This document shows positions 23,488 through 37,000 of a stretch of DNA of 64,000 nucleotides, one piece after another (the first letter of the stretch is position 1; each line of letters starts with the position of its first letter). Location: the NCBI RefSeq assembly GCF_049243985.1, contig NC_135382.1, forward strand, positions 22,424,990 through 22,488,989, read 5' to 3'. Source of the stretch: Paroedura picta. Lineage: Eukaryota; Chordata; Lepidosauria; Squamata; Gekkonidae. The position numbers were made by a program, and so were the translations under genes. Below the pieces are notes generated by a model. It worked only from the letters and a program-made list of their open reading frames with translations. It searched no databases and was not told the origin of the DNA.

Positions 23488-24491
23488 GCTCTAGGGAAAT
23501 GCCACAAGACTCTGGCTGCATATTACAGGCATCAGACCAGAGCCCAGATTGCTGGTGTGCCTCGATTTAATTTCCCCTCCCATAAGGAACCCATGGAAGA
23601 GAACTGAAGCAACAAGGAAAGGAGGTTTCACCAGGACACTCTGCCCTCGGAACGCCCAGGTTTTCTGGAAAGAATTCGCTCTCTATGACCCCTTTTACCT
23701 CCATAAAAGCCCTCCAAGGACAAGAGCCATTTGTTTGTAGAGCAAAGTACTAAGCAGAATAGAACCAGATAGAAGCCTGCATCTCCCCAGGAGGGTGGGG
23801 GAGGGTTTTTTTCGCATCTGGCTGGAAGATTGTTGGCCAACACCCTGTATTTCGAATGCAGCAAGATCAAGTATTGCCAGAGGCTGCCGACTGATCGCAG
23901 TAGTGCTCAAAACCCACCCTAAGTGGGTAAAATACCTCAACCTGACAATGGGCAGCCCTACAGCCGCCAAGTGACGAACTCTTCCTCGGTTCAGCAGTAC
24001 TTGAGAGACCTCACGCTCGCCTCCCAGGCGAAGAGCAAGCAAACAGATCTCACTCCTAGAAGATCCCGTCAAGAAACCAACTTCACCAAGAGCAAAAGGT
24101 CAGGCAAAAAGTGGCTAAACTAAGGTAGCGTTAGAAATCTGTGTGGGTCCGGTCTCACCCTACCGGGACCTACAAAGAACTTGCAACCCTCAAGTTCTCA
24201 TATCCTCTCCCTTCCATTGCTGCTCAACGTGTACGGAGAGAGTGTAACTTCCCTATTCTCTGGAGACCAGTGAGCATAGCGCGTCCTCCACGCAAATGGA
24301 CACCCGGGCGTGTGCTGGCCAGAGCATGAGCACTAATCCAAGACAAAGGATAGTTAAAACCAAAGCAGCACCCCAACCTGCCTAAGTAAATGGGATTTTA
24401 AAAGAGGGAGCCCACAGACCCCCCCCCTGCTTTGCCCTGACCCCCTCAAGTTAATGCTGTGAGTAAGAAAAGTGTCTTCTCCTGCCCTGGG

Positions 24492-25003
24492 TCAGGAGCC
24501 ATTGAGAACCTTCTCTATGTACGAAATGGTGTGGGCGTCGTACAGCATTTCTATGTGTTCACTTCCGGGCAGTTTGTGAAGGATCACCTCCTGCTTTTGC
24601 TTCCCCACCCACTTCCGACAATGCAAGGCACTTTCCAAATTCACGGTCCCGTCGCCGTCGCCATAGGATATCTTTGGGTCCTTGTCCGGGAAGGACTCGT
24701 AGAAGAACGAGTCCGGGGTCTCCACTCCGATGCCATACAGACAGTGCAGACGCACCCCCGGTGGAGGCATCTCGTAGACGAGGGATTCGGTTTCTTTTCT
24801 CATGAGCCAGCCGTCTTCAAAGCCAATGTCCCTGTAGAACTTTGGGAAGTCCTGGAGGGTGTAGTTGGCAATCGGCGTGCTGACAAAGACCTTGTTGGGG
24901 GGCCACGTGTAGTTGTACGGCAGCAGCCAGTTGGTCGACACTGCAGATCTCTGCTGGTCCCTGATCTTAAGGGAGCTGATGACCGGGATCCTGTTGTTGT
25001 CCC
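24492..25003 (-). CDS. PLA2G15: PLA2G15 exon 6 (last coding exon)
   Basis: Residues 254(part)-423 and the TGA stop at 24494-24492. It begins after a CACAG acceptor with the codon set for GDNNRIPVI. It carries [20 protein letters not shown], the Asp of GDGDGTVN (D371) and the His of PGSEHIEM (H403), plus sequons N284-YT and N300-YT. An NGS at the very C-terminus is a formal sequon but unlikely to be used. Confidence 0.97.
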
Positions 25004-28000
25004 CTGTGGCATTAAAAGCAGGCCTTGTTAGTGATCGTGGGGTGACACATATGCTGGAAAAACCTCACAAAGAAAACCCCCGAAATTTTATTTGGAACTG
25101 GATGTGCAAGTCATAGTATCATAGAGTCGGAAGGGGCCAGACAGGCCATCTAGTCCAACCCCCTGCTCAACGCAGGATCAGCCCAAAGCATCCTAAAGCA
25201 TCCAAGAAAAGTGTGTATCCAACCTTTGCTTGAAGACTGCCAGTGAGGGGGAGCTCACCACCTCCTTAGGCAGCCTATTCCACTGCTGAACTACTCTGAC
25301 TGTGAATTTTTTTTCCTGATATCCAGCCTATATCGTTGTACTTGTAATTTAAACCCATTACTGCGCGTCCTCTCCTCTGCAGCCAACGGAAACAGCATCC
25401 TGCCCTCCTCCAAGTGACAACCTTTCAAATACTTAAAGAGGGCCAATCATGTCCCCTCTCAACCATACATAGCATTTTAGTGTGAGAGTAACTATCCTCA
25501 AATCACCCCCAGCAAGCTACCCACGATCCCCAATAACAACAATGCCCTCCTAACCAGTGTTTGGAATGTCTAGTGACCTAAAAGAGCCTCTTGTGGCGCA
25601 GAGTGGTAAGGCAGCAGACATGCAGTCTGAAAGCTCTGCCCATGAGGCTGGGAGTTCAATCCCAGCAGCCGGCTCAAGGCTGACTCAGCCTTCCATCCTT
25701 CCGAGGTCGGTAAAATGAGTACCCAGCTTGCTGGGGGGTAAACGGTAATGACTGGGGAAGGCACTGGCAAACCACCCTGTATTGAGTCTGCCATGAAAAC
25801 GCTGGAGGGCGTCACCCCAAGGGTCAGACATGACCCGGTGCTTGCACAGGGGATACCTTTAGCGACCTAAACTACACCATTTTCCCTGGGAGAAGACTGG
25901 GTTGATTTAAGAGATTGAACTGGATGAAGATCTCAAACAGACAAGCTTCTGGTCTCCCTGCTGGAGAGCTCCGACGATTCCAACCGTGCAAATGCTTTCA
26001 AGGGAAGCACTTTAAGCGGCTTCACACTGTCCTGTAATGAAGGAATTCCATCCCCCTGCAAGTTCAAACGCCTGTTTATCCTGAAGTGAGCCATTCTTTA
26101 TCTGGCTTTCAGCAGCTGAATCTAGCGCTGACGTGTCTCACGATTATTTGTGTCTGTAGGTATTTGTACTCCTTTTATTTCATTTGGTATCCTTGCCTGT
26201 GCGGACTTGCCTTCAACGTAATTTTAAAATTTAAAGCCACCAGGTTTTTGGAGAAGACCAGCAACGAGGACCTCAAAACTGAGCCCATCACCAGGACATT
26301 GCAAAGTGCCCCTCTCATCTGTTAGGCCTCCCCTGTTATATGACATACGATGTAATAGATTGGTAATATTTCCATGTTTTTAAATGGTTGCAAATGATTT
26401 CATGCGTTTGCCTGTTTCTGTGTTCTATCTACACCACCCCAAAGCGTCAAGGGAGGGGCAGGATTTAAGCCAAAGAACCAATAAATAAAAGTCTACGCAT
26501 AGTGTGGCCATTTTTGCTGTGAAGCATTAACCTTCCACATACTTCCCTGTGAGTCCAATCATAACACAGCCTCCGGATTTCAGCCCAGATGTTGCTATCA
26601 AGTTCTTCAGAAAACTGTACTTGGGAGAAACCTGTGGACCCACAGAAGCCTTCCCAACCCAAGGGCCAGTCCACTGCTGTAAGACACAGGCAGGACAAAT
26701 GCCCTTCCTTTCCTCTCAGTGCCGGACACAAGTTCTCCTTTCTTCTGGTACCCTGCTGCTCCCCCCCCCACCCCATCAGCCTGATCTTAATCAGAAATCA
26801 CTGATTCCAACCAGCGCTGGCCAACCATGAGCTAAAGCTGTCACTTCCCTCCAATGCTTTCAGATGCGTTCAGCTGAAAGCAGAAGTTTCTCAACTAGAC
26901 TAGACGTCACTGGGGAATGTAGACCGATGCTACTAAAGATTCTGAAGAAAAGAACTTCCCTCCATGTTTACCTCCAGTAGGAACATAGGAATTCTTCGGC
27001 GAACTGTAAGATTTATTGAGGCACAAGTTGTTCTCTGCTTGGGATGAGCGAAAGCTGCCACCCTCCCTTCAGCCGCATTCAGCAGAAGGAGCATGGACTG
27101 CCCATCTTCCTAAGATTAGCATACACACAAACAAATCCAGCACATCCACTTGCTGGAAATGGACTCTGAGGATGCTGAATTGTTTCCCATCACTGCATGC
27201 CTTGCTCAGGAACAACCCTTGGTGAAAGCAACCAAATGCCAACCTGAAGTACGCTGGGGCCTTTGGAACTCCACCCAGCTGGGAACGAGATGTAACCACA
27301 ATTTTTTCATCTGCGCCAATAAAAAGATAATGCCCTGGAATTCCACATGCAAATCCATCGGGCGAAAGCCACCTCTCCCCTAGTGACATATTAATTTGTC
27401 CAAATCCAATCCATCCTTTGTTGCTTCTGTTGGGCAGGTCTCCTCAGATCCCCTCACAGAGATGTGGGCCTTTCTCCATCACCCCCGATGAAGGATGAGA
27501 CAAAGAATTTGTTTCGTTTCTCCACAGCCTTCCCCACCTCCTTCAGACCGCCTGTCACGTTTTTGTCATCTAGCTGTCCTATTGCCTCCCTGGATGGGTC
27601 CCTGTTCCTGATGTACAAGAAATGCCAGTCAACTGTTGTTGACGCCTTCGGCAATTTGCTTCCCAAGTCTTGCCTTGTCACCTTACATTTGTTCCGCCAG
27701 CATCTTGTGTTCTGTTTCTTCATTACAGCCAGAAGTAAAACTTTTTTTTTGGGGGGGGGGGGGGGACCTTGAGAATTTGGAAGCTGACAAACTGCTGAAG
27801 GAGATGCCCTTCTGTTTCACATCCCCCCCCCCCCAAGAGAGAAAACCCAGTCCTAATGCCCCCTTCTCTCTGGACAGAAGGCATTTGTACAAGCCCGCTC
27901 AGCAAATCTAACCTGCCTTTCCTCCAAAGGAGCTCTGGGAAGGCAAACGCTGTTCCTCCCATCTTTACCCTAACAATCCTGTGGGGTGGGTTAGGCTGAA

Positions 28001-31000
28001 AGTGAGCGACAGGCCCAGGGACATTCAGCAAGCTTCATGACAGAGTGGATGCTGATGGACTGCTCTATATAGTTAAGGGGAAAGCGTACAATGCCCTTCA
28101 GACCTCTAAAGCCAGGGGTAGTCAACCTGTGATCCTCCAGATGTCCATGGACTACAATTCCCATGAGCCCCTGCCAGCATTTGCTGGCAGGGGCTCCTGG
28201 GAATTGTAGTCCATGGACATCTGGAGGACCACAGGTTGGCTACCCCTGCTCTAAGCAATCCCAGACATCAGCCAACTAGGGTTTCACTGTGTGTGAAGTT
28301 GCATCAGTGCCCCCCTGAAACCTTTAGCCCCAGTGTAGCCCTGGTACCTACCAGATGCCAATACACGGAGGGTTTTGGCCACACCTCCCCATGGAGCGCC
28401 TAGGGACACAAAGTCTCTTATGTACTTGTCTTTCCACTCCTGAGGCTGATGGCTGAGGAAGTAGAGCGTGTACATATTCCCCATGCTGTGGGCGATTAAG
28501 ACCACCGGTTCTTTGAACTCTTCATACATCGTCTCTATCAGCTTCTGGAGGGCCACAAAGTAGTCTCTGTTCTCATCTAGAAGGACCAAAGTAAGAAAAT
28601 TTATCAAATTAACAGAATGGATACTAATATAATAATACATTTTTACTTATATCCCCATCCTTCCTCATCGCTTAGGGTGGGTTACATTTAAAATAGGCAA
28701 AAAATTGCAAAGATTAAAAATTCTAAAAGTTTAGATTTGTTCCTGATGCCGACAGCTAAACTTTTCTAACTCTTCTCCTCCAACGGAGGCAGAAGCTAAA
28801 AATGCTTTGAGGTTCTCAGGCAAAATGATTTTATATATTAGAGACAGGTGTGAACCAAGGAATGTTTTTATATTATAGATCAGGGGTGGCCAAACTGTGA
28901 CTCTCCAGATGTCCATGGACTACAATTCCCAAGAGCCCCTGCCAGCAACGGGAATTGTAGACCACGGACAACTGGAGAGCCACAGTTCGGCCACCCCTGT
29001 TATAGATGCACATGGATTGAAGAAGCACACTTCTTCAATAAGACACCAAGGAGCAACTGGAGTTTCACCATCTTGTTCATCATTCAATGTATGCAGAAAC
29101 CATTTTACCACAAAGGAAGATGCACAAGTCAAACCTTTGGCTTTCACAGGAACTTCCAAGTCACTAGAGCTTCCTGTGTTGGCCCTTGCTTGTCATATTA
29201 TGGGCAACACGTAGCCACGACGCATTGATTCAATCTCCGAGAGCATTCAGAGAGCCGCTTACGTTTTAAAAGAGAAATTTAGCAATCTCAAGTACGACAA
29301 CTGTTTGCCAGATAGCGTTGACTCTTACAGGAGTAGCTGGTGAGGCAATTTCTTGGCCAACGCCGGGAGATCTTACCTCTGATGCACAAAGGTCACGATG
29401 ATTTGTTTATTACCTATCAGGTGATATTCAGCTGCATCAGAAGATCAATAGCTAACCAAGAGAACTTGCACCAGCTTCCGAGAATTCTGGGCTAAGTTCA
29501 AAGAACTGTTTTTCAGCTGGAATAAGACCGGTTTGAGAAATCCCTTTCCTCTTTTCTCAGAAATGAGCAAAGGGGGAAAAAACACACACACATTCTGTTG
29601 GAAGTTGGGAGAGCCGTAAGAATGAACACTTTCCGTCCGGATACAGGAAATTATTCATCTTGAATGAGCTACCTATCTTCCATACAAACAGCATAATTTG
29701 GCCATAAATAAGTTAGTGGGTTTTTTGCCTGCCGCCTTAGAAGTAGTAGTAGTAGTAGTAGTAGTATTAAGTGAAATTATGGGGTTTTATTGTGTTTTTA
29801 TTCTTTTATTGCCTGTAAACCGGCATGAGCCCAGTTGGGAACAGCGGTATATAAATCCAAAAATAAATAAATAAAATAAAAGACCAATAGCTTCAGAGAC
29901 ATTTCAAATGAGAAGTTAGATTGCTACAATCTCTTAATCACAGCAAAGGGATGTTTCGTTTACTTGGTGCTTTCCGCCAGTCGTAGGGAGCTCCTCTAAT
30001 GTCATCATCCCGTCGATAGCCCAGGTTCACCAGGTGCTGCACTATGGTATAGAAGTAAGTGCCTGGGGATTAAAGAACACACTTAAAAGAAGACCAGCAA
30101 CATACATCACCAGCACAGCGCTTTGTGCGGAACAAGCCGAGAGACCAAAGCAGAATAACAAACTCATAATTCTGGCATGCTTCAAACAAAGACCGGAAAC
30201 ATTGTGTGAATGGTTCATTTGTTCCCATTAAGCAGACTTCAGGGCAGGCTACAGATTACGCAGCGTTGATTATCTCCCGTCAACACTTCAATGGTTGGGA
30301 AACAAAAACATTCTCAGATATATTTTGGAATAGAAATAATCCCTAATTAGGCAGGAGAAGCATTTAAGGGTTGCACTAACTATATTCCTGCCAAGAGACA
30401 CGAATATTACAAGGGTGAGTTGCTATCAGTCAGAGCAGACAATTTTATATGGATCAACAGTATAAGGCAGATGCATTTGTTGGTTAAAAAAAATTAATTT
30501 CTCAAATTTATATGCCCCCCTTCCTCAGCGGCTCGGGGGGCAGTTTATGCTTTACAACAGATTAAAATTCCATCATTTATTTTTAATTTACATTCAAAAC
30601 CATCTAGAACTCCAAGGATTCACTGCTATTTATTCCGAGAAGGAGACCAGAGGGCTTTGTCAGCATATCGAGGGAATGCTCGGTTATCTCCAGTTATGTC
30701 TGGGCCATTCTTAGTTTTTTGAAAGGAGGCCAGCTCGTTGTCTATGTTTATGCCTCAACCACAGGCCTGGCATAGCATCTGTTTGACTGTCAATGCAAAA
30801 CAGCTTTAGGTCCTGCAGGGCCCTGATCTTGCATGGAAGAACTTTTCCCCCAGGCGGGCACCAGGGCTGAAAAGACCCTGGTTTTGGTTGAAGCCAATTT
30901 TATTTCTCTGGGATCGGGGACCCTGAGCAACTTCTGGGAGCTCGATTGTAATGGCCTTTGAGGGGCATATTGGAGAAAGCAGTTCTGTTAAACAGGATAA

Positions 31001-34000
31001 TATAGGAGGGATAAAAGAAAAAAGAAAAAGAGGAATCATACAGCAGACCACATTATAAAAACCCACACATTACCAGGTGCATGGAACAAAAAATATTTCT
31101 TCCCAACATCCTCTTCATTATAATTTAAAACATTTTCTACACGTTACTGTAATCCTTACGTCAAACATTGCAAGCTTCTAATTGCATCACTGCTGTGTTT
31201 TACAACTACCTCATTAATTTCATTATTACTACATATTCCACACTTCATATCTCATCATTCCCACATACCAGTCACAGCTTGTAATATACCAAAGTTCAAT
31301 GAAAAATAAAGAATTTTTTTTTTTGGAATCCATTTCCTTGTCTCTTTATACTCAAAACTTGTTTGCATTCCGCTTCGAGGCAGATTCGTTCCTTCACACG
31401 CCACTGACGCTGCCTGTAGAACCTGTCACCAGATGACAGCCCACAAACTCCACGCCCGGACTGGACATCAGGTGCTGACTTCTGCTGTTATGTAACTCAC
31501 GTTCTTTCAGGCCTGTGCGCTTTCTAGCAGCAACAATCCCCCAAGTCCAAAACGTTTTCTCTTGTCATTCCAGACCTGAACTCCCTTCTTCATTTTCAAG
31601 ACCTTGCTCCAATAATGTGTTTCCTCTTAATTTCTTCCCTTTGCTAACCTGACACACGGTGTTCCTTGATTTCGGCTTATTTGTCAAGCTCCAGCCTTTT
31701 AACTGTGTCCTGTTCCTTCCGCCGACTTTGAAGCAGCTCAGAGAACTTTTACAGCTATTCGTTTTGTGACAAAATGCACTTTGATGAAAAGGCTTTAAAC
31801 AAAAAAAAAACCCTCAGTGGAACAAAATAGGATTTTTTCAGAGAGAAACTTTTCTACAATATGTTTAAAGAAAGCAAAGCAATAACCCACTCCCATATTG
31901 ACAAAGGAGGAGGGGGAGGGGAAATCACACCGTAAAAGAAGCTGAACAGGCAGCTCCACCCCAGCAAGGCAGAGGGCGAGTAAAGCCAAAGGTTACAGAA
32001 GTCCTACCTCTTGACCCATGATCATAGATGGGCAGCAACAGGCTCATGACAGGTTTGGATATCTAGCACCACTGCCCTATTCAGGGGTGGCCAAACTGTG
32101 GCTGCCCAGATGTTCATGGACTACAATTCCCATGAGCCCCTGCCACCACCAGGGGCTTATGGGAGTTGTAGTCTATGGATACCTGGACAGCCACAGTTTT
32201 GCCACCTCTGTCTCATAGTACAGACCAGTTCCACATGCTCAGCTAAAAAGCTACATGACAACATGAAACACAAGCAGTCTGGGGCCCATGTAGTCAGATG
32301 AAGGAGTCTTTCTGGGCTCTCCACTAAGTCAAGATGAGAGGAGGAGAATGGAAGCTGCCACAGCACAGCGTCACTGACCAGATGCAAAGAATTGTTTTTT
32401 TTTTGGGGGGGGGCAGGAGAGAACATGGACAATCTTAGTACTTGAGTCCTACATGAATAAAGACTGACCTGATTGTCCTAGAGTTCTGTTTTCACCTTAA
32501 AATTCAATGTAACTCAAACCAGGACTTTAAAAAAAAGCAGCTCATGAACTACTTTGCTGTAAGGTATTTGTGTTCAAGCATTTTTAGGGAAGTGGTCCTT
32601 TCTGCTTATGTGGGACATTTTTTGTCATGGGTGTGAAGCCCTAAAGCGCTCTGACTAAGCACGAATACCTACCAACACTTCTTTTACTTGGGTCAAGGAA
32701 TTCCAAGGAGAAAGTCTGCCCAAATCCAGGGACTTTGATATCCACCCCATTGGGTGGCCCAGTGGTTCCACTTGTTCGATTGTACAGCAGCCTGGAAAGA
32801 GATAAAGGAAGGAGAAGAAAAGCTGATGAGACCTCTAAGAATAACGCAATTCTTCTTTAATTGTAAGCCAGAACAAAATTCAGTATAATACTCATTTTCA
32901 AAGGGTGAATTCTTCCTCAGTGGCTTTGACTTATTTAACTTCCAAAAAATTTCTCAAAAAAAAATGTGTTTTACATTCAGTCATACATGGTTCCAGCTAT
33001 GGTGTATCAATAGGGCCTATGGTTCCAATCAACCTTTTGCGGGGAATCCGTATGACATAAGCCTACCAGAATAACAAACCCTTTGTTGGAAAGAAGGACA
33101 TCATCATGTCCGACAGAACCCATGCATTTCAGTTGCAAAGTGCCCAAAAGCTGAGCTGTAAGAAGACTTGGGACAAGAGCTTCCTAGCTCCTTTAGGTCA
33201 AGCCACTCAGTACTGGACACCACCCGATCCAAAGGCCAGATACACACTCCACAGGGAAGAGATAAGCTTCCTTTGCTAACTCACCCCCAAATGGGACCTG
33301 CGTCGAAGATATTTCAGTCAAGCTCAATAAGCCCGAGAAGAATTGCTGCTTAGCCATAAACTAGTATTTGAGAAAGTCAAATCTAATAGCCATGGAAGCT
33401 TCTTAAGAACTGGTTAGTTCCTTTACAGCTGCTAAGCAGTTGTCCCTCCTTGCACTCTGTGTAATGCAGTTAAGTTGGAAGCATGGTAGATGCTTGCCTT
33501 AGAATACCCACTTCTAATCACTTCAGTTGGTGTTCATCTCAAGTGCCAAGAATTTGGCTTTTGGTCACAGGCTACTGAAGTAATTAATGAGTCTAGTTTC
33601 TTCTGGCAGGTAAGTGATCCAAGTTACATGATCCCTCAGCGACACGTGTTCTGCTGACCTACATCTGCTTTTCAACTATAAGAGAGGGACCTCAACCGGT
33701 GTCTCCTCCAGCAGATAAACTGCTCTCAGCAAGAATTCAGTGTCTGTGTGACAAGTCAATTCAGCATTAACTTATAAGCTAACAGCCCGACACACCAAGA
33801 CATCAACTAAGTGCTAAATGCACAAAAGTCAGGTTGAGCAAGAGTCAGAAATCAGAGCTACTTGCCAAGGCTCTTTGTTTACTTCAACAGTCCTTTAAGC
33901 TCTGGAGTGGTGCTCTTTTCCTTAAGCAGGTCATATGTTATGGCTGGCCTCTGTCACTGGATCAATTCAGACACGATGCCAGAGCACAGCTCGTGCCCAC

Positions 34001-37000
34001 CAATGAAAGCCACCGTCTGATCTTCCTGGCAATACCGGCAAGTCATTGTTTAAAGTTGCATGTTGGCTTTTGTTCTCTGCCTGTTTCATTCCCAGTTTCT
34101 ATAGCCTCTGAAGGTACGACGACTGGTTTGTCAATTAAGGCAGTGGTCCCTAACTTTTTTATCACCGGGTCCGGTCAACACTTGACAATTTTACTGAGGC
34201 CCGGGGGGGGGGGGTAGTATTTTGCCAAGGGACATTGCCGCCGCCCACTGCCTGAGCCCCTGCTTCACTTGCTTTCCCGCCAGTGCCCCCCAGTGGGCGG
34301 TGGGAAGTCAGGGGCAGCAGCTATGCAGTGCCATGCCAAGGGGGAGCCCCAGCCATGGCGGCTGCTGGAGAGCACCAAAGGTGAGCCAGTGTCCCTGTCC
34401 ATGATGAGGAAGGGTGCCGACAGGCCCCTTCCTCCGGACTGACAATCGGAGGGCCCAATCGGCAGGTGCGAAACGGGCTTCTTTACTAGTCTTCTATAAA
34501 ATACATTTCCACTAATGGACTGGTATGAACCACACAGGTAATTCACATTTTGATGAAGGCACATATTTTGTCAAGTGTAAAAGCAGCAGTAACCGTTGTA
34601 ATCAAGCATTCCTGCCATGCACAGCATCCCTTATAATGAGAACCAGCAGGCACAACACTACCTCGTATGACAATTTCCCCCCCTTGTTATCCACCAATAA
34701 TGAATCAAAATGACTAACTCGCTATGGGGTGGGTTCTTGTTAATTCTGCTCCATCCTCACCTGATATTATCAATCCAGCAGTCAATGATCACAGGAAGAA
34801 GTAGTTCTAGGTTCAGCCACAATGTGAAGTAACTGTCTGTCTTCTTGGAACACAGGTAATGCACCACAGAGGGCTTGTCCAACTTCGCTTCTAGCTGGTT
34901 GCCCAAATCTCCTGGCACTGAAATGAGAAGGAGGGGTGGAAAGTTACAACAAGTGCTGGGGCTTTGTCCAGATTTTTGCATGGCGCAGACATTTTAGATG
35001 ACTGAGAATGCAAGCAACTAACACGAAAAATGCCACATTTGGTGAAAGCACCAGAAATCTCCAGTAGGAAAACACGTGTCATTATTACAAAGTGGTATTT
35101 ACTTAACTTCCAAATGAGTCAGCTGATCTTCAGAGTTACAGGAACCCTTTCATACTTTGAAACCTTGAAATTTTAAGCAATGTGACTATTCTAAAGCAGA
35201 GCCTGCGTTTGGGGGAGGGGCTGCTATCTCTAGACATACCAGTTAAGCTGTGTAAAGCCTTATTTATATGCTAAGCTTAATTTTAAGCATGCAAAAAGGC
35301 TCTTTTTGAAGAGTTCCCATTACTGGCGGAGGTAAAATGGAACATCCATCCTTTTTTCTGCAACTTCAAGGCACATTTTGACTACAATTCACAAAGTCAC
35401 AAAGTTTTGATTATTTATCAGCATGGCATTTGCTTTGGGGCAAATTCATTATGGTCTTCAAAGTTGCCTTATGCGGATATCCAAAACATTGATCTAGAAA
35501 ACAAGCCGATCCACCATACCCGAGGGCTGAAGAAGGAAAGGCTGCAGTGTGAAAGTTCAATCCCACATAGCTGGATATATTTTCTTGAAACTAACAGTCA
35601 GTTAAAGGGAACCCAAGTATGTGTACGCTTGCAAACTAATAACTTAGCACTCTGAATGTTTGCTGGCAGGGGCTCATGGGAATTGTAGTCCATGGAGATC
35701 TGGAGGGCCGCAGTTTGACTACCCCTGGGATAGAGAGTCAATTTTTCCTACTTTTGCTGAGTTGCCAAGAAGGCTTTGTCAGGTTCCTGCTTCAAAACCA
35801 ACTTTGCATGCTACACTGGCTCCTCTCAGCCTCGCAGGGTTGCTGTGAGGAAGACCGAGAAGAAAAAGCAACGTCAGCCTCTGGGCCCACTTTCCAGTGT
35901 GTTCCATCATGTCCCAGAGAATTCAGAGATGTGCCAGAGGGTGTGCCCTAGATTTCAGTGTTATTCCACTTGAAACGCATTTGTGACCTTGCCCGTACCC
36001 CACAGCCTATCCTGTGCCTGCTCACGGTGGCGGAGACACACAGGCTAATCTTTAGGGAAGATTGTTGAGTGTTAATCTGAACATGAGATGCTGACAACAA
36101 TCTCTTGGATTTCCTGCAAAGCCCTGCATTGAGCCAGAGGCAGCTAAATGCGGAGTCATCATTTGTCCAGGGAGTTGGACGTGCATTCTCCATATTCCTC
36201 TCTAAGGCAGCCTTTCCCCTAAATCCGCAGGACTGGGTCATGTGCTAAGCAGAAGAAATTTAAAAGAACACATACTTCAACACATGTTTGGCCTGTAAAT
36301 TTAATCTGGGATACTTGAGGCGAGTGGTAAGGCAGCAGACATGCTGTCTGAAGCTCTGCCCATGAGGCTGGGAGTTTGATCCCAGCAGGCGGCTCAAGGT
36401 TGACTCAGCCTTCCATCCTTCCGAGGTCGGTAAAATGAATACCCAGCTTGCTGGGGGGTAAACGGTAATGACTGGGGAAGGCACTGGCAAACCACCCCGT
36501 ATTGAGTCTGCCATGAAAACGCTGGAGGGCGTCACCCCAAGGGTCAGACATGACCCAGTGCTTGCACAGGGGATACCTTTACCTGCCATCCTATGTTTAC
36601 TTTCTGGGCATGCTGTTTCTCCTCTGTAGCAATGCTGCAGGGGTTAAACCGTGGCCAAAAACAGGAGCAGCAATGAAGCAAAGACTGCAGTTGTTTCTCT
36701 GGTTTTAAAAGTAATAATTTCATTTTAGTATATTTTGCATCTGAAGAGATGGTTCTTGCATTCCACACAAAGATCCTGAGAAGGTTCCACACACTGCTTA
36801 GTCAGGAGATCCGTAAAGCCATCCTAGGATATTCTCGCAGAGACCACACCCTTCAGAAAAGCTGCTTGACAGATCCCCTGGCAAAGGAGCATGCAAAACA
36901 GACAAGGAACATTGTGCAGGATGTAATTTTAAAAATGCCCACCGCATCGTCATGTTTGATTCTCCGCTTTGACGCTATTGGTGCACCATCCCACCTTATC

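Larger units (their letters stand above)
20490..24491 (-). other. PLA2G15: PLA2G15 3' UTR (inferred extent)
   Basis: The stretch below the stop codon has few repeats (one hAT-like piece at 23226-23487) and no other exon. Candidate poly(A) signals on the minus strand lie at 23094-23089, 20897-20892 and 20510-20505. The last is followed by a GT-rich stretch (tgtttagtgt), as expected for a cleavage region. A UTR of about 1.4 kb or about 4 kb is possible. RNA data are needed to choose. A 144-codon open frame on the opposite strand (21179-21613) shows no family motif and is probably chance. Confidence 0.45.
25004..28351 (-). other. PLA2G15: PLA2G15 intron 5
   Basis: 3348 bases, donor GTAGGT, acceptor CACAG. 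It contains an antisense-to-window CR1 end, a family-B SINE, an L2-like tail, a poly-G run at 27741-27766, a MIR-like piece and a palindromic hAT MITE. Confidence 0.9.
28577..29963 (-). other. PLA2G15: PLA2G15 intron 4
   Basis: 1387 bases, donor GTAAAC (weaker than the others), acceptor TTCTAG. Contains L2-like pieces, a hAT MITE and an AGT microsatellite. Confidence 0.9.
30063..32672 (-). other. PLA2G15: PLA2G15 intron 3
   Basis: 2610 bases, donor GTAGGT, acceptor CCCCAG. Apart from an L2-like tail and a hAT MITE, it holds no recognised feature. Confidence 0.9.

Noticed and set aside
24459-25031. 190-codon open frame on the plus strand at 24459
   Set aside because: It is the antisense shadow of PLA2G15 exon 6.
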